This document shows positions 1-6,078 of a stretch of DNA of 7,280 nucleotides, piece by piece; the first letter of the stretch is position 1; each line of letters opens with the position of its first letter. The stretch lies in the NCBI GenBank assembly GCA_039024315.1, contig JBCCQN010000306.1, positions 1 to 7,280 of the forward strand, read 5' to 3'. Under the pieces are notes generated by a model that saw only the letters and a list, made by a program, of their open reading frames with translations, did not search any database and was not told where the DNA came from. The stretch is from JBCAWW01 sp039024315. Its GTDB lineage: Bacteria; Bacteroidota; Bacteroidia; J057. The translations under genes were made by a program, and so were the position numbers.

Positions 1-60
1 TCCGGTGGAAAAACCTATTTGATTTACCCCTTACAAATAGATCTTGAACAGTTACGATAG
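1..60 (+). CDS. 3' end of an unrecognised protein-coding gene (partial)
   Basis: Frame 1 is open from the window edge to a TAG at 58-60 and gives 19 residues ending ...IYPLQIDLEQLR. The other two forward frames close within this stretch, at 20-22 and at 57-59, so this is the best reading of the tail of a gene entering from the left. The fragment is too short to assign to a family. The stop is in the same frame as the downstream miaA and only 18 bp before its TTG start, so the two genes are probably co-transcribed. It could also be chance open sequence, since 20 codons is weak evidence. Confidence 0.5.
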   Translation, partial: SGGKTYLIYPLQIDLEQLR

Positions 61-78
61 AACAAACTTTATGCCAAT

Positions 79-993
79 TTGAATCAACTTATTTCCATAG
101 TAGGCCCGACCGCTGTAGGCAAAACCCAATTATCCCTCTTTCTTGCCCGCCAACTCCAAACGGAAATCATATCTACTGATTCCCGACAGATTTACCAGGG
201 TATGGATATCGGTACCGCTAAACCTAGTCTTGAGGAATTGCATCAGGCTCCCCATCACTTTATCAATCACCTATCGCCAGAAGTGGACTACAATGCTGGT
301 ATTTTTGAAAAGGAAGCAGATGCATTGATCAAGCAGTTATTCCATCAGCACCGCCATTTGATTACCGTAGGCGGCTCTACGCTTTATATCAATGCGCTTT
401 GGAATGGGATCGATCCAATGCCCAAAATCTCCCATGAGATCCGTAATCAATTGAGAAGGGAGTGGGAAGCCGCTGGCTTAGGTCCATTATTGGAGGAGTT
501 GGCCAAAGTTGACCCTGAGACCTTTGATAAGATCGATCGCCAAAATCCAGTGCGGATTTTACGTGCTTTGGAGGTTTACCGCACTTGCGGAACGCCCATA
601 TCCGTCTTTAGGAAAAATCGCAAGCTCAAAAGCACCCACTATCAACTAATTAAGATCGGCCTCCAAGAGGAGCGAGCCCAGCTGTATGAGCGTATCAATC
701 AAAGGGTAGATCAAATGTTTGAAGAAGGCCTCATTGCTGAGGTCGAAGGCTTGTTATCCGCCGGTATCAGTAGAGAGGTCAATTCGATGCAATCCATCGG
801 CTATCGAGAGGTAGTGCAGTACCTCAATCACCAGCATAGTTTGGAGGAAGCAAAGCGGCTGGTCAAGCGTAATTCAAGGCGGTACGCCAAGCGCCAAATG
901 ACTTGGTTTAGACGCGATAAGGATATCAAATGGTTTAAAGCAGGTCAAAAAGAAGAAGTGCTCCAATGGCTCGTATCGCAAGCACCGAATTAG
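79..993 (+). CDS. miaA: tRNA dimethylallyltransferase MiaA
   Basis: MiaA transfers the dimethylallyl group from DMAPP to N6 of A37 in tRNAs that read UNN codons, in the cytoplasm. The 304-residue length is normal for the family. Visible motifs are the P-loop GPTAVGKT (residues 9-16), the DSRQIYQGMDIGTAKP block (34-49) with the Asp that acts as general base in characterised MiaA proteins, HHFINH (59-64), GGSTLYINAL (98-107), QNPVRILRALEVY (155-167), SIGYREV (239-245) and the C-terminal KRQMTWFRRD (271-280). The start is TTG at 79. The in-frame stop at 58-60 leaves no ATG, GTG or earlier TTG, so TTG is the only common start codon that keeps the P-loop strand. An ATG at 71 is out of frame and closes at once (ATG CCA ATT TGA). 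No Shine-Dalgarno sequence is seen. It lies 18 bp after the preceding gene tail and converges on the copper genes with an 18 bp gap. Identity is secure; the exact start is less so. Confidence 0.96.
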   Translation: MNQLISIVGPTAVGKTQLSLFLARQLQTEIISTDSRQIYQGMDIGTAKPSLEELHQAPHHFINHLSPEVDYNAGIFEKEADALIKQLFHQHRHLITVGGSTLYINALWNGIDPMPKISHEIRNQLRREWEAAGLGPLLEELAKVDPETFDKIDRQNPVRILRALEVYRTCGTPISVFRKNRKLKSTHYQLIKIGLQEERAQLYERINQRVDQMFEEGLIAEVEGLLSAGISREVNSMQSIGYREVVQYLNHQHSLEEAKRLVKRNSRRYAKRQMTWFRRDKDIKWFKAGQKEEVLQWLVSQAPN

Positions 994-1011
994 CGTTCTG
1001 CGCAGCAGCCT

Positions 1012-1248
1012 CTAACCAAAAAGCTTCCCAAAAATCCCTTTTTTTCGCGCTTCAGCCTTAAAGCCTGCGCTTTCTACCAAATGGATAATTTGCTCTTCTT
1101 GCCAACTTTCTGATTCTACACTGAGAATTTTGTCAGCGTGGGTGGTGTCCACTTCCCACTTTTTTATGTTTTCCTCTCCATCGAGGAACGCTTCTATTTT
1201 AGCGACGCAGCCGCCACAATTTATATTGGTTTTGAATTGATACTTCAT
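1012..1248 (-). CDS. Small heavy-metal-associated (HMA) domain protein, probable copper chaperone
   Basis: This 78-residue soluble protein is a single ferredoxin-like HMA domain. The N-terminal strand KYQFKTNI leads into NCGGC, with the metal-binding cysteines C11 and C14; the usual Met-Thr before the first Cys is replaced by Ile-Asn. The later segments KILSVES (40-46) and HLVESAGFKAE (56-66) match the second half of the fold. The short basic tail ending GIFGKLFG is extra. Its ATG (1248-1246) overlaps the TGA of the upstream copper ATPase gene in an ATGA, so it is the second gene of a coupled two-gene unit. By context it probably delivers Cu(I) to the ATPase or buffers it in the cytoplasm. 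That role is inferred; a metal-binding domain with this spacing could also bind Zn(II) or another soft metal. No separate promoter or clear terminator is visible before the convergent miaA. Confidence 0.87.
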   Translation of the reverse strand: MKYQFKTNINCGGCVAKIEAFLDGEENIKKWEVDTTHADKILSVESESWQEEQIIHLVESAGFKAEARKKGIFGKLFG

Positions 1249-3353
1249 GTTAGTGATTTACGTTTGAGTCTCAGTGAATTCCCAATTACAATGGCATCAG
1301 ATAGGGCCATAGTAGCAGCGCCAATCATAGGGGTCAAAAAGCCAAGGGCTGCCATAGGGATCGCCAAAACATTATAGAAAAAAGCCCAGAACAAGTTTTG
1401 TTTAATGGTCAAAACTGTGTGTTTGCTGATTTTAAACAGCTCTGGAATCAATTGTAAATTTTCGTTAAGTAAGATAATCTGAGCTGATTGAATGGCAACT
1501 TCAGTAGCATTGCCAAGGGAAATCCCTACGCTCGCTCGCGCTAAGGCAGGGGCATCATTGATCCCATCCCCAATCATTGCGGTAGGTTTTTCGGCCGCGA
1601 ACTGCTCTATCAAGGCTAACTTTTGTTCTGGTAGCTGTTCAGCATAAACTTGGCTTATCCCCAGCTCTTTGGCGATGTTTTTACATTTTTCTTTACGATC
1701 GCCGCTTAGCAAAACCGTCTCTATGCCTTTGCTCTTTAAGTAATCCATCATGGTATGAGCTTCAGGACGGATTTCATCTTGTATTTTAAGTTTGGCTTGG
1801 AGGACAGTGTTTTTGAAAAGATAAAGATCATAGCCGGCTTCTATCTCTTCGGTTCCAAGCCAGCGAAAACTGCCTAATTGATAATGATTACCCTCATCAT
1901 CATAAGCCTCGACTCCTTTACCTTTTACTTCCTTGATTCCAATCAGCATAGCTGCCTCATGATCGCTCAAGGCTCTGCTTAGCGAACGAGCGATTGGATG
2001 CGAAGATCGCTGCTCTAAAGCTAATATGATAGATTTTGAGCGTTCGGCGAGGCCGTCCTCAGCCTCAAAATCGGCAATAGTAAAAGCGCCGGTAGTTAAG
2101 GTTCCAGTCTTATCAAAAACCATTCTTTGGACCTTGCCAAAAGCCTCTAAGGTTCTGCCTCCTTTAATCAAAATCCCTTTTTTGGAAGCTCGACCAATCC
2201 CCACTACTACAGCGGTAGGAGTAGCTAAACCCATGGCACAGGGGCAAGAAATCACCAATACAGCGACACTGTTGATGATGGCTAATTGTAAGCTCAGGTC
2301 AAAAACCAAATAAGACAGTAGAAAGGTCAATAAAGAGATCGTAAGTACGGCTGGTACAAAGACCGCACTGATTTTATCCGCTAACTGCTGAATATTGGGT
2401 TTATCAGATTGGGCTTTTTTGACCAGATCAATAATCATCGACAAGGTAGTTTTTTTGCCAATGGCAGTCGCTTCCATTTTCAGGTTGCCCGAAACCAAAA
2501 TCGTTCCGCCGATCAATTTATCTCCAAGCTGTTTAGGCACGGGCAAGCTTTCACCACTGATCATAGATTCATCGACTTCAACCTCACCCGCAAGTAGAAT
2601 GCCATCGGCGGCAATCTGATCGCCCTCGTTGACGATCAATACATCTCCTTTTTTGATCTCTTTGCTAGCAATTTCTTCTAAGCGTTCCCCGGAGGGTGAA
2701 ATAAGCAGACGCTGAGCCATCGTAGGCTGTAAATCGCTCAGATCTTTGATAGCAGAAGTCGTTCTCTGTACCGATTTTTGTTCCAGCAAATTACCGAGTA
2801 AGACTAAGCTCACGATAGTCGCCGCAGTCTCATAAAAAAGGAAGTCCGATCCAGCCTCCGTCATTGTGCCATAAAGACTATAACCAAAGGCAGCCGTGAT
2901 ACCAATAGAAATGAGCACATCCATATTGGGAACCCCCGATTTTAAAGAAAACCAAGCTGAGCGACCAAAATGATACATTCCCAGCAGATACACTGGTAAA
3001 GCGAGTCCAAACTGTAACCATGGATTATCTAGGATTCCAGGGGGTAAAAACATGGCTAGGATCAGCAGAAAGGTAAAGGGAAGACTGATATAAAAATACT
3101 TTTCCACCGCACTCATGCCGTTGGCTTGTTCATCGTTTTTAACGACTTCAAAACCTAATTTTTCGATTCCTTTGATGAAAGCAGGCAATTTGTTGGGTTC
3201 TACCAACTCGAAGCTCACTTCCTCATTGCCAAAATCGACCTGAATATCGTTCAGACCTTCCTTTTTGAGGTATCGCTCAATGCCCATAGCACAATTGGCA
3301 CAAGTCATGCCTTTGACATTGAGTTCTATATGTTGAGTTGTCGGTTGCGACAT
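1245..3353 (-). CDS. copA: Copper-translocating P-type ATPase (P1B family, CopA-like)
   Basis: An inner-membrane pump that uses ATP to move copper, most likely Cu(I), out of the cytoplasm. The 702 residues hold one N-terminal HMA domain (about 6-72, GMTCANC with C18 and C21), four helices near 86-190, the actuator domain with SGES (266-269), helices at about 328-378 with the transport motif CPC (C370, C372), the phosphorylation site DKTGTLT (D414), the nucleotide-binding SHP (H452-P453) and GKG (478-480), GDGINDAP (595-602) and two last helices (about 650-690) with YN (660-661). The layout is that of P1B-1 copper pumps. It is shorter than CopA proteins with two HMA domains because it has only one. 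The last helix reads MALSD (682-686), where classical Cu(I) pumps have MxxSS, so copper is likely but not proven. ATG at 3353 precedes the HMA domain by a normal distance. Its stop overlaps the start of the small HMA gene. A TATATTTG element 20-27 bp upstream is the likely promoter. Confidence 0.93.
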   Translation of the reverse strand: MSQPTTQHIELNVKGMTCANCAMGIERYLKKEGLNDIQVDFGNEEVSFELVEPNKLPAFIKGIEKLGFEVVKNDEQANGMSAVEKYFYISLPFTFLLILAMFLPPGILDNPWLQFGLALPVYLLGMYHFGRSAWFSLKSGVPNMDVLISIGITAAFGYSLYGTMTEAGSDFLFYETAATIVSLVLLGNLLEQKSVQRTTSAIKDLSDLQPTMAQRLLISPSGERLEEIASKEIKKGDVLIVNEGDQIAADGILLAGEVEVDESMISGESLPVPKQLGDKLIGGTILVSGNLKMEATAIGKKTTLSMIIDLVKKAQSDKPNIQQLADKISAVFVPAVLTISLLTFLLSYLVFDLSLQLAIINSVAVLVISCPCAMGLATPTAVVVGIGRASKKGILIKGGRTLEAFGKVQRMVFDKTGTLTTGAFTIADFEAEDGLAERSKSIILALEQRSSHPIARSLSRALSDHEAAMLIGIKEVKGKGVEAYDDEGNHYQLGSFRWLGTEEIEAGYDLYLFKNTVLQAKLKIQDEIRPEAHTMMDYLKSKGIETVLLSGDRKEKCKNIAKELGISQVYAEQLPEQKLALIEQFAAEKPTAMIGDGINDAPALARASVGISLGNATEVAIQSAQIILLNENLQLIPELFKISKHTVLTIKQNLFWAFFYNVLAIPMAALGFLTPMIGAATMALSDAIVIGNSLRLKRKSLT

Positions 3354-3364
3354 ATGTTCAATTT

Positions 3365-3380
3365 TATATTTACAAATATA
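3365..3380 (-). promoter_or_regulatory. Probable promoter -7 element of the copper ATPase gene inside a perfect inverted repeat
   Basis: On the minus strand, 3380-3373 reads TATATTTG, an exact match to the Bacteroidota -7 consensus TAnnTTTG. It ends 19 bp before the ATPase ATG, so the transcript would have a very short leader. The same bases form a perfect inverted repeat: 7 bp arms TATATTT/AAATATA around a 2 bp spacer. A dyad over the promoter core could be a repressor or activator site, perhaps metal-responsive. No well-placed TTG -33 element is seen, which would fit an activator-dependent promoter. The arms are purely A/T, so a chance palindrome is possible. The promoter call is moderately supported; the operator call is inference. 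Confidence 0.5.
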
Positions 3381-3425
3381 CTAGCTTAGCCTACTATTAG
3401 GGATATAAATATCTAAGCAAGCGCT

Positions 3426-3599
3426 ATGATTTTTGATTTTGGGTCTCTTTTAGCTCAGGATATTGACGACAAAAGATATCTTGTATTAAAATTGGGGCCA
3501 TCATTTTATTTATACGGGCAAAAAAAAGAAATGATGGGATGCGAATTAAGCAAAGAAAACGTTAGAGAATGGGAGCAATGCAGTTCGGATATGCTCTAA
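3426..3599 (+). CDS. Possible small protein gene, 57 residues, unrecognised
   Basis: An ATG at 3426 opens a 57-codon frame to TAA at 3597-3599 in the gap between the divergent ATPase and DUF1573 genes. An in-frame TAA at 3414-3416 bounds it, and no other start precedes the ATG. The product begins MIFDFGSLLAQDIDDKRYLV and ends in an acidic, polar region with NVREWEQCSSDML. It has two cysteines (39, 52) and one Trp (49). It has no signal peptide or membrane helix and is probably cytoplasmic. The mix of hydrophobic and charged residues looks like protein, not like translated A/T-rich spacer. No ribosome binding site is seen, which means little in this phylum. It lies 38 bp before the DUF1573 gene on the same strand, so the two could share a transcript. 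I do not recognise a family. It could be non-coding leader sequence. Confidence 0.4.
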   Translation: MIFDFGSLLAQDIDDKRYLVLKLGPSFYLYGQKKEMMGCELSKENVREWEQCSSDML

Positions 3600-3605
3600 T
3601 TTTTA

Positions 3606-3613
3606 TTTATTTG
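3606..3613 (+). promoter_or_regulatory. Weak candidate -7 element before the DUF1573 gene
   Basis: The bases TTTATTTG match the Bacteroidota -7 consensus TAnnTTTG at all but one fixed position and end 24 bp before the ATG at 3638. No convincing TTG lies at the usual upstream distance; the nearest is TTC at 3584-3586. If used, it overlaps the region just after the small frame at 3426-3599. Such a site in A/T-rich sequence could be chance. Confidence 0.22.
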
Positions 3614-3637
3614 CGGTAATAAGATTAAACTATAATC

Positions 3638-4390
3638 ATGAAAAAAATTTCATCTACGATTTTTATAGCATTTAGCATGCTATTGATGCTAAGTAGCCAA
3701 AGCCTTTTTGCGCAAACGGCTGATCAAGTCAATGTAAAGAAAGAGCTCAAGTCGGTATTGAAAGAAATGCCCGAGGAGATGCAAATGGAAGTTTTGCGTT
3801 ATGCGACTCGTAAGCGCGATGCTTATGTGGCTATGGAAGCGAAAAAAGCTGAGGCCGCTGCACGTGCGGAAGAGGCTCGTCAAAAAAGCGCCGCCGCTGC
3901 CGAGCAACCTCAAGCTACTCCGCAACCCAAACCTGCCGCAGAAGTACAACTTGCGCCCCAAAGTAGTGGCGTAGCAGCTCAACCAGCCAAGCCAGCAGCA
4001 CCGGCACAGCCTGCTTACATTCAACAGGCTAAGGAAATGGCTCCTACTTCTGTAGAGTGGTTTGAGACTCAACACGACTTTGGTAGCATTACCCAAGGCG
4101 AAACTGTCAGCCATACTTTTCGCTTCAAGAATAATGGTACTGAGCCTTTAAAACTCACGCGTGTCAAGCCATCTTGTGGTTGTACAACTCCAGAGTGGTC
4201 TCGTGAAGAAATTGCCCCAGGTGAAGAAGGCTTCATTGAAGTGAAGTTTAACTCTACCGGTAAATCTGGTGTTCAAAGCAAAGCGGTAACAGTTACTGGC
4301 AACTTTGAAGGCACGAACCAGATTTTGCGTTTCCGCGGTGAAATCAAGAAGCCTGCCGCACCTGCCGGTGCTGGAAGTAGCAACAATTAA
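3638..4390 (+). CDS. Secreted DUF1573-domain protein with N-terminal helical region and Ala/Pro-rich linker
   Basis: The 250-residue product has a type I signal peptide (KK, a hydrophobic core at 8-18, likely cleavage after SLFA, residue 25), so it is exported to the periplasm or beyond. Residues 30-85 are charged and probably helical, with a Lys/Glu/Ala-rich stretch (68-83) that may form a coiled coil. Residues 84-127 are a low-complexity Ala/Pro/Gln linker. The DUF1573 domain spans about 138-235 and shows its usual landmarks: HDFGSITQGETVSHTF, the SCGCTTPEW cysteine motif (C180, C182), IAPGEEGFIEVKF and the closing TVTGNF. This is an Ig-like fold related to ASH/MSP-type domains; its function is not established. 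The tail repeats KPAAPA (118-123 and 238-243) and ends in Gly/Ser/Asn. ATG at 3638 is chosen because it gives a clean signal peptide. A strong stem-loop follows at 4486-4527. Confidence 0.88.
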   Translation: MKKISSTIFIAFSMLLMLSSQSLFAQTADQVNVKKELKSVLKEMPEEMQMEVLRYATRKRDAYVAMEAKKAEAAARAEEARQKSAAAAEQPQATPQPKPAAEVQLAPQSSGVAAQPAKPAAPAQPAYIQQAKEMAPTSVEWFETQHDFGSITQGETVSHTFRFKNNGTEPLKLTRVKPSCGCTTPEWSREEIAPGEEGFIEVKFNSTGKSGVQSKAVTVTGNFEGTNQILRFRGEIKKPAAPAGAGSSNN

Positions 4391-4485
4391 GCATAATTTA
4401 AGGACAGAGTAGAAAGTATCTCTGAACCATATAGCTAAACTTTACTAGGTCTTAATACTAACTACTTTTGTCTAAGTACCTAATT

Positions 4486-4527
4486 TAGCAAAAGCCCTGT
4501 CAATAAAAACTGACAGGGCTTTTGCTA
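4486..4527. terminator. Bidirectional intrinsic terminator between convergent genes
   Basis: A perfect 17 bp inverted repeat, left arm 4486-4502 and right arm 4511-4527, encloses the 8-base loop ATAAAAAC. The G/C-rich core AGCCCTGTCA/TGACAGGGCT is flanked on the outside by AAAA and TTTT, so either strand gives a hairpin followed by U residues. It lies 95 bp after the DUF1573 stop and 22 bp after the stop of the minus-strand thioredoxin-like gene (which ends at 4550). It therefore can end transcription of both. The rest of the gap, 4391-4485, shows no other feature. Confidence 0.88.
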
Positions 4528-4549
4528 TTTAGCGCTCAAGGCAAATGAA

Positions 4550-5995
4550 TTATTTTCTAGATTTATCGGCATCAAGATCCAGCTCCAGTGCAGCCCTAAT
4601 TTGGGCTTCGACCCCTTCACCACTTGGGCGATCGGGATTGGGCATATTGATGGTTCCGTCTCGATTGATCAGGAAGTAATTGGGGATCCCTTCGACTCCA
4701 TATGAAGTAACCACCTCTGTTTGCCAGCCTGGAGTCCAAAGCTGTACACCTTCCATCTCATTATCCTCTAGTCCTTGGACCCAAGCCTCCTTCGTATCGT
4801 CAATCGAGATGTAAACAAAAACGACATCCTCACCCTTTAGCTTTTCTTTAAGCTTCTTGCCATAGGGCATTTCTGCAATACAAGGGCCGCACCAGCTAGC
4901 CCAAAAGTCCAAATAGACTACTTTACCTTCAAAATCGGCGAGAGAAACCTCATCGCCGTCCTTGCTCATGAGTGTAAAGCTAGGAGCAGGATTTCCCGCA
5001 GAAAGGGCTAGTGTAATCTCATAAGTAGGTCTTACTTCGGCAAGGAACATCTCAGCATAATCTTGTTTGATGTACTCTGGATAGGCTTTAAGACCATCCT
5101 CCACCTTGCTATACTTCATTTCCTCTACGATCAAGGTTCCTTGTACATAGCCTAGAGTACTGCCTTCAAAAAGATTTTTGGCAGTCTCGAGCAAGGCAAA
5201 TAAGGAGTGTTCAGCATCTTCTGCTTGCTCCTGCTGGTGCCTATAGTTTAAGTAAGAAGTCGTAAAAGAGCGATAATCTCCTGAGTACAAAGCTTGGTCA
5301 TCCTGCGTTTTGAGATCATTGAGGAAGTCGTAATAATCTTCTGGCAATGGGACTTCTTCGTTTTCTTCTAGCTTTTGATAATAGGCATAGTACCTCGGGT
5401 AGGTGAAGAGGAAATTGGCGTAACCATAATTGATATGATCTTCCATCTGTGCCAAAAATGATGCAGGTACCGCTTCATTGGCTTGCCATTCTTCTAACCA
5501 AGCAAGCTGTCGTTCTTTCAATCCTTGGGCATATTGGATCATCTTTTCGGCGGAGGGACTTTGCAAGTATTCTCGCTGCTCGGCACCAATAATCGCGCGG
5601 CCAAATTGCTGCTCATAGCTCATCAAAGCTTGGGTAGCAATCACGCCATCGCCAGTACCACTGACCTCTCCTTCCTTACCAAAATTTTCGAGATCAAATG
5701 ACAATTGCAGATCAGTCTCGGGATAAACATAGATCGCTTGTCTCTTGCCATTGTAAACCAATAATAATTGTCGGCCTCGGTCAAGGCTCATCTCGAAAGT
5801 AAACTGCCCATCTTCACTCAATTCAGCCTTTAGCTCAGCCAAATTGTAGCCTACCAAATTTGCATTATAACTGAGAGAGATTTCTCCACCACTAGCATTA
5901 AGGATATTGCCAGAAACTGTAGCATCTCCTTTAGCAGCTAAGGCAAAAATTGCCCCAATCATGGCCATTGAAAAAAGCCAAAATCTTAATTTCAT
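4550..5995 (-). CDS. Exported TlpA/ResA-like thioredoxin-fold protein with a large N-terminal region
   Basis: A 481-residue exported protein whose C-terminal third is a thioredoxin-like domain of the TlpA/ResA/AhpC-TSA type. The N-terminus has a signal peptide (basic MKLRF, hydrophobic 6-20, likely cut after ALA at 20). There is no lipobox Cys. Residues 25-105 are a beta-rich segment of the kind often found before TlpA domains in Bacteroidota (DUF4369-like by appearance). Residues 120-330 are mainly helical and rich in Tyr, Gln and Glu. The redox domain (about 334-470) has NPAPSFTL, the active site WCGPC (C369, C372), and the cis-Pro loop EGIPNYFLINRDG with P438. It probably reduces or exchanges disulfides in the periplasm; the partner is unknown. 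The ATG at 5995 is kept because it starts the signal peptide. It is transcribed alone, divergently from the pterin dehydratase gene. Confidence 0.88.
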   Translation of the reverse strand: MKLRFWLFSMAMIGAIFALAAKGDATVSGNILNASGGEISLSYNANLVGYNLAELKAELSEDGQFTFEMSLDRGRQLLLVYNGKRQAIYVYPETDLQLSFDLENFGKEGEVSGTGDGVIATQALMSYEQQFGRAIIGAEQREYLQSPSAEKMIQYAQGLKERQLAWLEEWQANEAVPASFLAQMEDHINYGYANFLFTYPRYYAYYQKLEENEEVPLPEDYYDFLNDLKTQDDQALYSGDYRSFTTSYLNYRHQQEQAEDAEHSLFALLETAKNLFEGSTLGYVQGTLIVEEMKYSKVEDGLKAYPEYIKQDYAEMFLAEVRPTYEITLALSAGNPAPSFTLMSKDGDEVSLADFEGKVVYLDFWASWCGPCIAEMPYGKKLKEKLKGEDVVFVYISIDDTKEAWVQGLEDNEMEGVQLWTPGWQTEVVTSYGVEGIPNYFLINRDGTINMPNPDRPSGEGVEAQIRAALELDLDADKSRK

Positions 5996-6000
5996 AGTTT

Positions 6001-6053
6001 TTAGGTTATGTTAGAAAACAGAACATTAGGTAAAATACGCTAAAGCTACCTAA
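6001..6053. repeat. Three TTAGGT-type repeats in a divergent intergenic region
   Basis: Between the divergent thioredoxin-like and pterin dehydratase genes, TTAGGT occurs at 6001-6006 and again 25 bp later at 6026-6031. The second copy extends to TTAGGTA (6026-6032) and is matched by the inverted copy TACCTAA at 6047-6053, with a 14 bp gap. The arrangement could be binding sites for a regulator of one or both genes, or a short leader hairpin. No exact TAnnTTTG promoter is visible on either strand here. Copies this short may be chance. Confidence 0.25.
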
Positions 6054-6078
6054 CTTGCTACAAAGCCAGTCTATAGAT

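Noticed and set aside
998..1005. CTGCGCAG palindrome as a terminator between miaA and the HMA gene
   Set aside because: It has no loop and no following T-run, so it cannot form an intrinsic terminator.
2026..2619. Plus-strand open frames inside the copper ATPase gene
   Set aside because: They are antisense to conserved ATPase motifs and carry no recognisable domain.
3689..4114. A 141-codon minus-strand open frame opposite the DUF1573 gene
   Set aside because: It lies wholly antisense to a well-supported gene. It is open because the Ala/Pro/Lys-rich linker on the other strand avoids stops in that frame. Its translation is a low-complexity Leu/Arg/Ser/Cys mix with no domain.
1012..4390. Copper pump, HMA protein, small frame and DUF1573 gene as one new copper system
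   Set aside because: The DUF1573 gene and small frame are on the opposite strand with no metal-site motif linking them to copper. Adjacency alone does not support a shared system.
4486..4527. The perfect 17 bp inverted repeat as a mobile element end or a small RNA
   Set aside because: Its place between convergent stops, G/C core, 8-base loop and flanking A/T runs are fully explained by a bidirectional terminator. No transposase or target duplication is seen.
6055..6078. In-frame TTG start for the pterin dehydratase, adding eight residues
   Set aside because: The ATG at 6079 gives the usual family length, and the extra residues are not recognisable family sequence.
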